Positions 6,748-16,375 of a stretch of 64,000 nt of DNA are shown piece by piece (position 1 is the first letter of the stretch; each line of letters begins with the position of its first letter). Below the pieces are notes generated by a model. It was not told where the DNA came from. It saw only the letters and a program-made list of their open reading frames with translations, and did not search any database. A program made the translations under genes and the position numbers. Source of the stretch: Arcobacteraceae bacterium (GTDB taxonomy: Bacteria; Campylobacterota; Campylobacteria; Campylobacterales; Arcobacteraceae); assembly GCA_028687375.1 (NCBI GenBank), contig JAQUAG010000012.1, forward strand, positions 1 to 64,000. Direction: 5' to 3'.

Positions 6748-8043
6748 ATGAAAAATAATAAAAGTATCTATGAACAGTTTTCTCAAAAACTGATTATTGC
6801 TACTTCATTATTTATCCTTATCATCTCTTTTATGTTTTATGGCTTTACAAAAGCCACTCTCTATGAAGAGATAACTGACAATCTCTTAAAAAAAGCAAGT
6901 ATTATTCAGCAAGCAAGTATTAATAATATTGTAAATCATGATAATCTTAAGCTAATAACAGAAGATAAACTAACGATTGACTTAGTTAGAATTAAAGGAT
7001 TACAAGATTTTTATTTTAGAGAATATCATCTAAATGGGGTTCATTTTATTGAACTTGTTTATCCGTTTGAACCATCGCAAGAAACTTTTATTAAAATAAC
7101 TAAAAATATAGATAATACTGATGAGATGTTACGAAAAATTTTTAGTAATGTTTTTATTTTATCTTTGGGTGGTCTTGTTATGGTTGTTATTTATGCTTTA
7201 GCTGTTTCAAAAAATCTTCTTGTACCTATTTTAAATATAACAAAAAGATTATCAAATATGAATGAAAATTCTTTAACAAGAATTGAACCAAATACTCTCC
7301 CTATTGAATTCCATCCACTTGCAAATTCTATAAACAGTCTAACAAAAAAAATAGAGATGTATGTTAAGTATCAAAAAGAACTTTTTATTGGTGCAGCTCA
7401 TGAATTAAAAACTCCACTTGCTGTTATGAAGCTTAAAAGTGAAGTGGTTTTACTTAAAGCACGAGAGGTTGAAAAGTATGAAGAGACTTTGAGATTATTT
7501 ATTAGTGAGATAAATGGTATGGATAAGATGGTTAGCTCTATTTTAGATGTTGGAAGACAAGAAGGAGCTCAATTTGAAAAACCAACCGAGATTGATGTTG
7601 TAAAGTTTATTGAAAATAGAGTTAATAATTATAGATTACTAGCTAATGAGAAGAAGATTACGATAGAATTTGTTTGTGATATAGAAAAATTCATTACAAT
7701 CATACAGCCGACACTCTTAAATCAAATTATCCAAAACTTTATTCAAAATGCCATTAAATTCACACCAAATGAAAAAACTATTATTGTAAAAATTTACAAA
7801 GCTGATCCATTAGTTGTTGTTGAAGTGATTGATGAAGGTGTAGGTGTTGATGAAAATATTGATCTTTTTGCGCCTTTTAAAAGAATTGGAAAAGAGCAAG
7901 GCGCAGGATTAGGATTGTTTTTAGCCAAAAGTGCTACAGATGCAATTGGTGGAGATATTTCTATTGTAAATAGACAAGATGGAATAACTGGTTCTGTAGC
8001 TACTTTAAAACTTCAAACCAATCCCACTTGCAAATTAAAATAG
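6748..8043 (+). CDS. Sensor histidine kinase
   Basis: The 431-residue inner-membrane kinase is taken from the ATG at 6748; a TTG two codons earlier is possible. Transmembrane helices lie at about 14-32 and 134-153, enclosing a short periplasmic sensor of about 100 residues. H218 in AAHELKTPL is the phosphorylation site. The ATPase domain shows the N box (QNFIQNAIKFTP), G1 (DEGVGVD) and G2 (GAGLGLFLAKSA). It partners the response regulator upstream. No ligand motif is visible in the sensor part. The overall architecture resembles DccS/CrdS-type epsilonproteobacterial kinases. Confidence 0.93.
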   Translation: MKNNKSIYEQFSQKLIIATSLFILIISFMFYGFTKATLYEEITDNLLKKASIIQQASINNIVNHDNLKLITEDKLTIDLVRIKGLQDFYFREYHLNGVHFIELVYPFEPSQETFIKITKNIDNTDEMLRKIFSNVFILSLGGLVMVVIYALAVSKNLLVPILNITKRLSNMNENSLTRIEPNTLPIEFHPLANSINSLTKKIEMYVKYQKELFIGAAHELKTPLAVMKLKSEVVLLKAREVEKYEETLRLFISEINGMDKMVSSILDVGRQEGAQFEKPTEIDVVKFIENRVNNYRLLANEKKITIEFVCDIEKFITIIQPTLLNQIIQNFIQNAIKFTPNEKTIIVKIYKADPLVVVEVIDEGVGVDENIDLFAPFKRIGKEQGAGLGLFLAKSATDAIGGDISIVNRQDGITGSVATLKLQTNPTCKLK

Positions 8044-8053
8044 CTTACATTTT

Positions 8054-8488
8054 TTAAGGGTGATAAATCATCCCGTGTTCTATTTTCGTACAAAAATTTT
8101 GTACAGCTTTCATACCATGTTGTTCAGCTTTTTCCATAGCTTCATTATTAACAAGTCCCAATTGTGACCAAACACATTTTACATCACCTCTTTGTATGCA
8201 TTCATCAACAACAGTTGCAATTACATCTGGTTTTCTAAAAATATCCACTAAATCAACTGCAACTTCAATATCAAGTAAACTTCTATAAACTTTTTGCCCA
8301 AGGATAAAATCCTCCTTTGGGTAAATTGGTAACACGGTAAAACCATTCTCAATTAAATAAGCTGCAACCTTATTGCTAGCCTTTGTAACATCCGGACTAC
8401 ATCCTACTATTGCTATTGTTTTTGTATTTTCAAATATCTCTTTAATTTCATTTTTTGGTGTATTAACTACCGGAAACTCACATTCCAT
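8054..8488 (-). CDS. CoA-binding (Rossmann) domain protein, YccU-like
   Basis: The 144-residue soluble protein is a single CoA-binding domain. IAIVGCSPDVTKASNKVAAYL is the nucleotide loop, followed by GFTVLPIYP, VDLVDIFRKPD and KCVWSQLG, and it ends CTKIEHGMIYHP. Stand-alone domains of this kind resemble the N-terminal part of succinyl-CoA synthetase alpha chain; their physiological role is not settled. It converges with the histidine kinase gene with 10 bases between the stop codons. ATG start; GGAG is present upstream. Confidence 0.88.
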   Translation of the reverse strand: MECEFPVVNTPKNEIKEIFENTKTIAIVGCSPDVTKASNKVAAYLIENGFTVLPIYPKEDFILGQKVYRSLLDIEVAVDLVDIFRKPDVIATVVDECIQRGDVKCVWSQLGLVNNEAMEKAEQHGMKAVQNFCTKIEHGMIYHP

Positions 8489-8575
8489 TATAACTCCTTA
8501 TTTTTTTAATATAATCTAAATGTAAGTTTAGTATAAATGAACTTAATATGATAAAATAATCTTCTTAAACTATTG

Positions 8576-8609
8576 TATAATAGTATGTTATGATAATTAT
8601 ACTATTATA
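8576..8609. promoter_or_regulatory. 11-bp inverted repeat in the divergent intergenic region
   Basis: TATAATAGTAT (8576-8586) and ATACTATTATA (8599-8609) are perfect reverse complements separated by 12 bases. The site lies between the CoA-binding gene and the rhodanese gene, upstream of the latter's promoter, and could be an operator for either. The region is very AT-rich, so chance is possible. Confidence 0.35.
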
Positions 8610-8651
8610 TTAACTTATAATAAAATATTCAAAAAACACCTAAAACTAGTA

Positions 8652-8679
8652 TTGCATTTTAATTATTTAATGTTATACT
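8652..8679 (+). promoter_or_regulatory. Probable sigma-70 promoter of the rhodanese gene
   Basis: TTGCAT (8652-8657) and TATACT (8674-8679) are separated by 16 bases, and the start codon follows 60 bases later. Its position agrees with the gene starting at 8739 rather than further upstream. Confidence 0.5.
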
Positions 8680-8738
8680 TCCGCATTAACTTTCAAGAAG
8701 AGTTAAAAAACAATTTAAAAAAAACAAGGGGTTTTAGA

Positions 8739-9254
8739 ATGAAATTAGGAAAAATAATTTTAGCGGCGAGTTTATGTTTTGGTGTAGTAAATGCAGGTGA
8801 TTTTGTTGATTATAAAAAGTTAACACATAACTTAAAAGGTGACGCTAAAAAAAATGGTGAAATAGCTTCAACAGATGAAGTTAAAAAAGCATTAGCATCT
8901 GCTGATTGGGCTGTTGTGGATGTAAGAACTATGGATGAGTGGCAAGCTGCTTCTATTGCAGGATCTGTAAGAATAGGAAGAGAAGCGCCAGAAAAAGCTT
9001 TAGAAGGTATTGTTTTAGATGACAATAATAAATTTGTAAAACAAAATATCGTTGTTGTTTGTAATACAGCTTCAAGAGCTGCTATTGAAGCACAAGCTTT
9101 CAGACAAATGGGATTTAATACTGTTAAAATTTATGGAATTGAAACATGGATGCAAGAATGTAATCCAGTGAATAACTGGTATTCTAATGTCGTAGCGAAC
9201 AAAGACACAAAAGCTAAATTTGGTTCTGTTCTTCCTGCATACTGTGCAAAATAA
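8739..9254 (+). CDS. Periplasmic rhodanese-domain protein
   Basis: The ATG at 8739 follows AAGGGG and opens a signal peptide (residues 1-19, ending VVNA); a longer reading from 8652 would begin inside the promoter and bury that peptide. The mature protein (about 152 residues) is one rhodanese domain: WAVVDVRTMDEW, GSVRIGREAPE, and the active loop VVVCNTASRA with candidate catalytic Cys108, followed by further cysteines near the C-terminus. Rhodaneses move sulfane sulfur; the substrate here is unknown. The gene is monocistronic and ends at a strong terminator. Confidence 0.9.
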   Translation: MKLGKIILAASLCFGVVNAGDFVDYKKLTHNLKGDAKKNGEIASTDEVKKALASADWAVVDVRTMDEWQAASIAGSVRIGREAPEKALEGIVLDDNNKFVKQNIVVVCNTASRAAIEAQAFRQMGFNTVKIYGIETWMQECNPVNNWYSNVVANKDTKAKFGSVLPAYCAK

Positions 9255-9280
9255 TTTTTAAACAAATTATTTAAATCTTA

Positions 9281-9310
9281 AAGGTCTAGATTTTTATCTA
9301 GACCTTTTTT
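9281..9310 (+). terminator. Rho-independent terminator after the rhodanese gene
   Basis: An 11-bp stem (AAGGTCTAGAT at 9281-9291 and its complement at 9296-9306) with a TTTT loop runs into a T-run. It also faces the converging end of ispG. Confidence 0.9.
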
Positions 9311-9326
9311 ATTTTAAGAAAAAATA

Positions 9327-10394
9327 TTAAAATTCTTTTTGTCTTTCTGCTTCTTTTTCAACTTCTTCTAAAAATCTAGCTAATAATTTATTTGTAGGTA
9401 GTTTCTCTATCACTTCACCTTTTTTAATAATAAGTCCACTTCCATTTCCATATGCAATTGCTACATCAGCACTTTTAGCTTCCCCAATTGCATTTACAAC
9501 ACAACCCATAACTGATAAATTTAAAGGTGTTGTGATATGTGCAGTTGCTTTTTCAACTTCCGCAACAGCGCTTACTAAGTCTGCTTCAATTCTCCCACAA
9601 GTTGGACAAGAGATGATATTTACACCATTTTTTATAACTCCAGAATCTTTTAAGATAGCTCGACCTACTTCTATCTCTTTTTCTAACTCCCCTGTGATAG
9701 AAACTCTTAGAGTATCACCTATTCCATCAAGTAAAAGAGCTCCTAAGGCAATTGATGATTTGATAGTACTATGAAATAACGTACCAGCTTCAGTTACACC
9801 TAAATGAAATGGGTAATCATTGAGAGGTCGAAGCATCCTGTATGCTTCAACAGTTCTTTGAACATCACTAGCTTTTAAACTTATTTTTATATCAGTAAAG
9901 TCTAAATCTTCTAAGAACTTAATATTATAAAGAGCACTTTCCACCATTCCTTTCGCCGTTTGTCCATATTTATCTTCAAATTGAGATTCTAAACTTCCAC
10001 AATTGACCCCGATTCGAACAGGAAGAGATCGCTCTTTACAAGCCTTAATAATCTCTTTTATCCTCCCTTGCTCACCAATGTTTCCAGGATTAAATCTTAT
10101 GCAATCTACCCATTTAGCAGCCTCTAAAGCCAATTTATAATTAAAATGAATATCAGCAACAATAGGAAGAGATACTTGCATTTTAATCTCTTTAAGGGCT
10201 ACAGCTGCCTCCATATCAGGCACAGCAACTCTAACAATATCAGCTCCTGCAAAATGAAGTTGTCTAATTTGCTCAACGGTAGCATTTATATCTTCTGTTT
10301 TTGTAAAAGTCATTGACTGAACACTAATGGGAGCATCACCACCGATAGGAACACTTCCTACATATATTTTTTTCGTTTTATATCTTGTAATCAT
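9327..10394 (-). CDS. ispG: 4-hydroxy-3-methylbut-2-enyl diphosphate synthase (IspG/GcpE)
   Basis: This iron-sulfur enzyme of the non-mevalonate isoprenoid pathway reduces methylerythritol cyclodiphosphate to HMBPP. The 355-residue protein has the N-terminal TIM barrel ([35 protein letters not shown]) and the C-terminal [4Fe-4S] domain with C263 and C266 (SCPTCGR), C298 (MGCVVN) and E305. The gene is divergent from cvpA with about 60 bases between them. Confidence 0.96.
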   Translation of the reverse strand: MITRYKTKKIYVGSVPIGGDAPISVQSMTFTKTEDINATVEQIRQLHFAGADIVRVAVPDMEAAVALKEIKMQVSLPIVADIHFNYKLALEAAKWVDCIRFNPGNIGEQGRIKEIIKACKERSLPVRIGVNCGSLESQFEDKYGQTAKGMVESALYNIKFLEDLDFTDIKISLKASDVQRTVEAYRMLRPLNDYPFHLGVTEAGTLFHSTIKSSIALGALLLDGIGDTLRVSITGELEKEIEVGRAILKDSGVIKNGVNIISCPTCGRIEADLVSAVAEVEKATAHITTPLNLSVMGCVVNAIGEAKSADVAIAYGNGSGLIIKKGEVIEKLPTNKLLARFLEEVEKEAERQKEF

Positions 10395-10457
10395 AAAGTT
10401 TATTTTATCTAAATGAAGATATAATAATCCACAAAAAAATCAATTAATGGCGGAAAT

Positions 10458-11063
10458 ATGGAAAATTTGGGTAGTTTTGATATTATCATTCTAGGATTAG
10501 TAATTCTTTTAGGATTGAAAGGATTATTCAGAGGACTGATTAGAGAATTATTTGCCATATTCGGAATAATTGGTGGTATTTTTATAGCATCGCGTATAGC
10601 TGGAAGTACTGGTGGTCTTATTGATGCAATCATTGGGATTGAAAATCATAATACTATGTTGCTGTTGGGATTTGTTTTATCTTTAATTATTATTTGGACT
10701 GCCGCTTATTTTTTAGGAATTTTTCTAAGTAAGATGTTTTCTTTAAGTGGCCTTGGTATTTTTGATAAAATTCTTGGATTTGCATTTGGTGCTGGAAAGA
10801 TATTTTTATTGTTTTCTATTATTGTTTTTGCACTGTCTAACGTTGAAATCATCAATAAAAAAATGGAAAATTTAAGAACTCATAGCATTATGTTTCCATT
10901 GCTTGTGAGCTGTGGTGGATATATAATTAAAATAAATAATGAAAATCTTCAACAAGCAGTGGAAAACAAATTAGATACAGTGGCAAATGGAACTAAAACT
11001 ACTATAAATAGTGTTTCTAATGACATTATTGATAATAAATTGAAAAAAATTCAAGAGAAATAA
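10458..11063 (+). CDS. cvpA: CvpA family membrane protein
   Basis: The 201-residue protein has four hydrophobic helices in the first 130 residues (starting FDIIILGLVILLGLKGLFRG), then a basic and asparagine-rich tail of about 60 residues. The family is named after the E. coli colicin V production protein and linked to envelope homeostasis; no biochemical activity is known. It heads a probable operon with lysS (30-base gap) and glyA, as in other epsilonproteobacteria. Confidence 0.85.
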   Translation: MENLGSFDIIILGLVILLGLKGLFRGLIRELFAIFGIIGGIFIASRIAGSTGGLIDAIIGIENHNTMLLLGFVLSLIIIWTAAYFLGIFLSKMFSLSGLGIFDKILGFAFGAGKIFLLFSIIVFALSNVEIINKKMENLRTHSIMFPLLVSCGGYIIKINNENLQQAVENKLDTVANGTKTTINSVSNDIIDNKLKKIQEK

Positions 11064-11093
11064 AAATTCTCAAAATAAAACGAAGGAAAAATA

Positions 11094-12611
11094 TTGTTTA
11101 CCAATAAATTTATACAACAAAGAATAGCAAAAGCGGAAAATTTAAGAGAATTAGGGATTAATCCTTATTCAAATATCTCATATAGAAATACAACAATTGA
11201 AAAATTTTTAAATATAAATAGTGATGTAGAAAAACTTGAAAATAAAAGAAGTGAGAGTAGAATTTATATTGTAGCTGGAAGAATCAAGCTTTATAGATTG
11301 ATGGGGAAAGCTAGCTTTATCAAAATTGAAGATGAGAGTGGAATGTTGCAAATTTATGTAGCAAGAGATAATCTTGAGGGTGAATTTTATAATGAAGTAT
11401 TTAAAAAAAATATAGAAGTTGGTGATATTGTAGAGATTGAAGGTTATCCTTTTGTTACTGGTCATGGGGAATTATCACTTCATGCAAATAGTGTAAAAGT
11501 ACTGACAAAAGCAATTTCTCCACTTCCTGAAAAATATCATGGAATCACAGATAAAGAGTTGAGATATAGACAAAGATACCTTGACCTTATTATGAACTCA
11601 GAAGTTAGAAAAACATTCCAAGTAAGAAGCAAAGTGATAAGCTTAACAAGAAGATTTTTTGAAGAAAAAGGATTCTTGGAAGTTGAAACACCAATGATGC
11701 ATCCAATTGCAGGTGGTGCTAATGCTAAACCATTCGTAACTCATCATAATGCTCTTGGAATTGATAGATATCTTAGGATTGCACCTGAACTTTATCTAAA
11801 AAGATTAATTGTAGGTGGATTTGAAGCTGTATTTGAAATTAATAGAAACTTTAGAAATGAAGGGATGGATGCTACGCATAATCCTGAATTTACATCTATA
11901 GAATTTTACTGGGCGTATAAAACTTATAAAGATTTAATTGTTATTACAAAAGAATATTTTGAGTATCTTTTCGATCATCTTAAGTTACCGACGGTTTTAC
12001 CTTATGGTGATTTGAATATAGATTTTTCAAATTTCACAGAAATTCCACTTATTAAATCTTTAACTGAAATTGGTGGAGTTCCTGCTGATATTGTAGAGGA
12101 TATTGAAAAAATATATGGGTATTTAAAAGCAAATAACGTAAACGTAAAACCAAATTTAAATCTTGGACAACTTCAAGGGGAACTGTTTGATGAATACGTT
12201 GAGGAGAAACTTATTAATCCAACTTTTATCACAGAATATCCAGTTGAAATATCCCCACTTGCAAGAAGAAATGATGACAATCTTCATCTAACTGATAGAT
12301 TTGAACTTTTCATAGCAGGAAAAGAGATAGCAAATGCTTTTAGTGAGCTTAATGACCCACTTGATCAACTTGGAAGATTTCAAGGGCAAATGGCAGCTAA
12401 AGAACATGGTGATGATGAAGCACATGAGATGGATGAAGATTTCGTAAATGCACTTTCTTATGGTATGGCTCCAACAGCTGGTCAAGGGATTGGAATAGAT
12501 AGACTTGTTATGATGTTAACAAATGAACATAGTATCCGTGATGTTTTACTATTTCCAGCAATGAAGCCTGTCTTAAAAGAGATAGATTTACATGATGATA
12601 GTGAAAAATAA
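11094..12611 (+). CDS. lysS: Lysyl-tRNA synthetase, class II
   Basis: The enzyme charges tRNA-Lys. It has 505 residues, the normal length. The start is TTG at 11094, with AAGGA ending 6 bases upstream; it begins [20 protein letters not shown]. The N-terminal OB fold ([19 protein letters not shown]) is followed by the class II core: motif 2 in [15 protein letters not shown] and motif 3 in [11 protein letters not shown]. It lies between cvpA and glyA and is probably cotranscribed with both. Confidence 0.97.
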   Translation: MFTNKFIQQRIAKAENLRELGINPYSNISYRNTTIEKFLNINSDVEKLENKRSESRIYIVAGRIKLYRLMGKASFIKIEDESGMLQIYVARDNLEGEFYNEVFKKNIEVGDIVEIEGYPFVTGHGELSLHANSVKVLTKAISPLPEKYHGITDKELRYRQRYLDLIMNSEVRKTFQVRSKVISLTRRFFEEKGFLEVETPMMHPIAGGANAKPFVTHHNALGIDRYLRIAPELYLKRLIVGGFEAVFEINRNFRNEGMDATHNPEFTSIEFYWAYKTYKDLIVITKEYFEYLFDHLKLPTVLPYGDLNIDFSNFTEIPLIKSLTEIGGVPADIVEDIEKIYGYLKANNVNVKPNLNLGQLQGELFDEYVEEKLINPTFITEYPVEISPLARRNDDNLHLTDRFELFIAGKEIANAFSELNDPLDQLGRFQGQMAAKEHGDDEAHEMDEDFVNALSYGMAPTAGQGIGIDRLVMMLTNEHSIRDVLLFPAMKPVLKEIDLHDDSEK

Positions 12612-12639
12612 AAAAATTAAATAAAAAAAGGAAGAAGAG

Positions 12640-13902
12640 ATGAGTTTTTTAAATAGTAATAGTTTAGCGGTTGCAGATGCAGAAGTTTTTGGAATGATTG
12701 AAAATGAGTTGGAAAGACAAACAAATCATCTTGAGATGATTGCAAGTGAAAACTTTACAAGCCCAGCAGTAATGGAAGCGATGGGAAGTGTATTTACAAA
12801 TAAATATGCAGAAGGATATCCATATAAAAGATATTACGGTGGTTGTGAATTTGCAGACCAAGTTGAACAATTAGCAATAGATAGAGCTTGTAAAATATTT
12901 GGATGCAACTATGCAAATGTTCAACCACATTCAGGAAGTCAAGCAAATGGTGCTGTATATGCAGCTTTAATTCAAGCTGGTGATAAAATTTTAGGTATGG
13001 ATTTAAGTCATGGTGGACACTTAACTCATGGTTCAAAACCATCATTTTCTGGTAAAAATTACCATGCTTTCTCTTATGGTGTTGAATTAGATGGAAGAAT
13101 TAACTACGAAAGAGTTATGGATATTGCAAAAATTACACAACCAAAAATTATTGTTTGTGGAGCTTCAGCTTATGCAAGAGAGATAGATTTTAAAAAATTT
13201 AGAGAGATTGCGGATGCTGTTGGTGCAATTCTTTTTGCTGATATTGCACATATTGCTGGACTTGTTGCTGCTGGTGAACATATGAGCCCATTCCCTTACG
13301 CAGATGTTGTAACAACTACTACACATAAAACATTAAGGGGTCCAAGAGGTGGTATGATTATGTGTAATGATGAAGAGATAGCAAAAAAATTAAATAGTGC
13401 TATTTTCCCTGGAACGCAAGGTGGGCCACTTGTACACGTAATAGCTGCGAAAGCTGTAGCATTTAAAGAGATTCTTGACCCATCTTGGAAAGATTATGCA
13501 AAACAAGTAAAAGCAAATGCAAAAGTCTTAGGGGAAGTTCTTGTAAAAAGAGGATACGATCTTGTAAGTGGTGGAACTGATAATCACTTAGTTTTAGTAA
13601 GTTTTATTAATAAAGATTTTAGTGGGAAAGATGCAGATGCAGCTTTAGGAAATGCTGGAATTACTGTAAATAAAAATACAGTTCCTGGGGAAACTAGAAG
13701 TCCCTTTGTTACAAGTGGAGTGAGAATTGGATCTCCAGCTCTAACAAGTAGAGGGATGAAAGAAGCTGAATTTGAATTTATTGCAAATAAAATAGCAGAT
13801 ATTTTAGATGATATCAACAACACTGAGCTTCAAGTAAAAATAAGTAAAGAACTTGAAGAGTTAGCAAGTAAATTTGTGGTTTATACAAAAAGCACATACT
13901 AA
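12640..13902 (+). CDS. glyA: Serine hydroxymethyltransferase
   Basis: This PLP enzyme converts serine and tetrahydrofolate to glycine and methylene-tetrahydrofolate. It has 420 residues. Lys230 in [14 protein letters not shown] binds [15 protein letters not shown] and [14 protein letters not shown] are the usual N-terminal signatures. AGGAAGAAG precedes the ATG. The gene follows lysS by 28 bases and precedes the SPOR gene by 18. Confidence 0.98.
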   Translation: MSFLNSNSLAVADAEVFGMIENELERQTNHLEMIASENFTSPAVMEAMGSVFTNKYAEGYPYKRYYGGCEFADQVEQLAIDRACKIFGCNYANVQPHSGSQANGAVYAALIQAGDKILGMDLSHGGHLTHGSKPSFSGKNYHAFSYGVELDGRINYERVMDIAKITQPKIIVCGASAYAREIDFKKFREIADAVGAILFADIAHIAGLVAAGEHMSPFPYADVVTTTTHKTLRGPRGGMIMCNDEEIAKKLNSAIFPGTQGGPLVHVIAAKAVAFKEILDPSWKDYAKQVKANAKVLGEVLVKRGYDLVSGGTDNHLVLVSFINKDFSGKDADAALGNAGITVNKNTVPGETRSPFVTSGVRIGSPALTSRGMKEAEFEFIANKIADILDDINNTELQVKISKELEELASKFVVYTKSTY

Positions 13903-13920
13903 AAAATAAAAGGTTTTTAT

Positions 13921-14958
13921 ATGCAAATTAATGGTGATAAGTTTTTAAGAAATTTAGAAATTGAAAGAGAAAGAGCAGAACTCGAAAGACAAAAAGAGGA
14001 GTTGATGTCTCAAAAAACTCAATCTTATACAAAAGCTAGTAGTAGATACAAAGAAGATGAGCTTGAAAGTGAACTTAATTATCAAGAACTTGATGATATT
14101 AGACTCAATAAAGATTCTTCAAATAAACAAAAGTATATTTTACTTGGATTTATTTTAGTTTTATTATTTCTTATTACAATAGTCACTATTAAGCTTATTT
14201 CAGAGCCTCAAAATGGTAATGGCTTTGGACAAAATGATATCGTTGATGATAAAAAACTCGAAAATGGTATCTCTAATGTAAATCCGACAAATTCTGAAGG
14301 GAATGAAACAAAAGCGCTTGATATAGATAAAATTATTCAATCAGAAGATAATGTAAATGTAAATCCAGAAACAAAACCAGTAGCAACAGAAACAAAACAA
14401 GCAGAAGGTGATATTTTTGGAATAGCAAAAAATACAGAAGCAGTAGTCGTACCAACAGCCCAAGCACCAGTGCAACAAGCAACAACACAACAATCTACCG
14501 AAGTAATGGCAAAAACAACACCTGCTCCTAAACAAGAGGTACCAAAAGTTATAGTACCAACGAAAGCTACAATTAAAGAAGCTACAGTCATTAAAGAGAT
14601 ACCAAAACAAAAAGTGACAAAAGATATAAAAAAAGATATTATCAAAAAATTTGATACACCAAAAATTGAAGTGAAAAAAGAGGCTGTGCAAACTGCTTTG
14701 GTACCTAAATCAAATCAATCAGCTAACGGAACAATATATATTCAAGTTGGGGCATTTTCAACAGTTCCAGATAAAAACTTGATTTTACAATTACAAAAAA
14801 ATAATTATAAATATACTTTTCAAAAACTTGAAAGAGATGGTAAACAGTATTCTAAATTACTTGTTGGTGGTTATTCTAGTAAAGATCAAGCATTGGAAGA
14901 TTTAGTGAAGATTAGAAATGAAATCAACCCAAATGCATTTATTCCAAAAGGACAATAG
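13921..14958 (+). CDS. SPOR-domain membrane protein
   Basis: The 345-residue protein has a charged cytoplasmic coiled coil (1-65), one transmembrane helix (about 71-93), a long periplasmic linker rich in Thr, Ala, Gln, Lys and Pro, and a C-terminal SPOR domain (about 270-345, from IYIQVGAFSTVPDKN). SPOR domains bind glycan strands lacking stem peptides and collect at the division septum, so a division or cell-wall role is likely. The trpE-like gene starts immediately after its stop codon. Confidence 0.9.
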   Translation: MQINGDKFLRNLEIERERAELERQKEELMSQKTQSYTKASSRYKEDELESELNYQELDDIRLNKDSSNKQKYILLGFILVLLFLITIVTIKLISEPQNGNGFGQNDIVDDKKLENGISNVNPTNSEGNETKALDIDKIIQSEDNVNVNPETKPVATETKQAEGDIFGIAKNTEAVVVPTAQAPVQQATTQQSTEVMAKTTPAPKQEVPKVIVPTKATIKEATVIKEIPKQKVTKDIKKDIIKKFDTPKIEVKKEAVQTALVPKSNQSANGTIYIQVGAFSTVPDKNLILQLQKNNYKYTFQKLERDGKQYSKLLVGGYSSKDQALEDLVKIRNEINPNAFIPKGQ

Positions 14959-16374
14959 ATGTCATTTTCGTCGAAGCAGCTTTTTTTAGATCAGTTCACT
15001 CCTGTATCAATCTATCAAAAAATAGAAGAGATATTTCCAAATGAAGTAAAATTTTTATTTGAATCTTCTGTGAACACGAGTGATGGTAACTTTAGTTATA
15101 TTATAGTTGGTGCTAGAGAAAGAGTTATTCACAAAAATGAAAAAAGCTACCATATAGATGAAAATGGAAATAAAAACGATATAGAAAGTAATCCTTTTTT
15201 ATTTTTAAAAGATTATTATAAAAAACTTGATATTTCATATTATAAATCTTTATCTAATCAATTAGGGATTGGTTTAGTAGATGGATTTATAGGTAATGTT
15301 GGTTACGATATGGTGAAAGAGTTTGAACCTACTTTGAAAAAGTATATGTCAAATCTTGATGATAAGATTGACATTGCAGATCTTGATCTTATTAGACCTA
15401 AAATTGTCCTTGGGTATTCACATAAAACATCAAAACTTACTATTGTTACATCTTATGAACCATTTTTCAAATATATTGAAATTATAGAAAATACAATTAA
15501 AAATGGATTACCATATCTACCTCTTAAAAAAGCAACTCTTATTGAAGAAGGAAGTTTTGCACATAGTAAAGAACATTTTTTTGAGATGGTACAAAAATCA
15601 AAAGAGATGATACGAAGTGGAGATGTATTTCAAATTCTTATGACAAATAGATATACTCAAAAAGTAGAAATAGATAATTTGAGTTTTTATAGAGCATTAA
15701 GAAGTAAAAATCCATCACCTTATCTTTTTTTACTTGAATATGAAAATTTTGCAATAGCTGGAAGTAGCCCTGAAGTTATGGTAAGACTCAAAGATAATAA
15801 AATTTTGCTTCGACCAATTGCTGGAACTAGAAAACGAGGAAACACTCTTATTAAAGATTTAGAGATGGAAAATGAGCTTCTTAATGATCCAAAAGAGTTA
15901 GCAGAGCATGTTATGCTAATAGATTTAGGGAGAAATGATGTTGGAAGAGTTTCAAAAGTTGGAACTGTAAAGGTTACTGATAAAATGAGAGTTGAAAAAT
16001 ATTCTCATGTTATGCATCTTGTAAGTGATGTAGAGTCTGAACTTGATAGTAAATATGATATGTTTGATCTTTTTGCGTCAGTTTTCACAGCAGGAACCAT
16101 GACAGGAGCTCCAAAAATACGGGCAATGGAGTTGATTGCTGAATTTGAAGGGATAAAAAGAAGTTTCTATAGCGGAAGTGTTGCTTATTTTGGATTTGAT
16201 GGTAATATGGATAGCGCAATTACAATTAGAACGTCACTTATTAAAGGTGATACTATAATTTTTCAAGCAGGTGCAGGAATTGTAGCTGATAGTATTGAGG
16301 AGCTGGAATTTTTAGAAGTTACTAATAAATTAGCTGCAAATATAGCTACATTAAAGGACTTAAGTAATTTATAA
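14959..16374 (+). CDS. trpE: Anthranilate synthase component I (TrpE)
   Basis: The 471-residue chorismate-binding enzyme uses chorismate and ammonia or glutamine (via a TrpG partner) to make anthranilate. The core motifs are GSSPEVMVRL, PIAGTRKRG, MLIDLGRNDVGRVS and TGAPKIRAMELI. FLFES at residues 32-36 corresponds to the LLES element that binds inhibitory tryptophan, which favours TrpE over PabB. No trpG is in the window. The ATG abuts the SPOR gene stop, suggesting translational coupling. Confidence 0.85.
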   Translation: MSFSSKQLFLDQFTPVSIYQKIEEIFPNEVKFLFESSVNTSDGNFSYIIVGARERVIHKNEKSYHIDENGNKNDIESNPFLFLKDYYKKLDISYYKSLSNQLGIGLVDGFIGNVGYDMVKEFEPTLKKYMSNLDDKIDIADLDLIRPKIVLGYSHKTSKLTIVTSYEPFFKYIEIIENTIKNGLPYLPLKKATLIEEGSFAHSKEHFFEMVQKSKEMIRSGDVFQILMTNRYTQKVEIDNLSFYRALRSKNPSPYLFLLEYENFAIAGSSPEVMVRLKDNKILLRPIAGTRKRGNTLIKDLEMENELLNDPKELAEHVMLIDLGRNDVGRVSKVGTVKVTDKMRVEKYSHVMHLVSDVESELDSKYDMFDLFASVFTAGTMTGAPKIRAMELIAEFEGIKRSFYSGSVAYFGFDGNMDSAITIRTSLIKGDTIIFQAGAGIVADSIEELEFLEVTNKLAANIATLKDLSNL

Positions 16375-16375
16375 A

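Noticed and set aside
8652-8738. Longer start for the rhodanese gene
   Set aside because: It would begin at TTG within the -35 element and place 29 residues before a perfect signal peptide; the ATG at 8739 has its own ribosome site.
14341-14691. Long antisense frames rich in Cys and Phe opposite the SPOR gene
   Set aside because: They are shadows of the low-complexity Lys/Thr/Gln-rich linker and have no start site.
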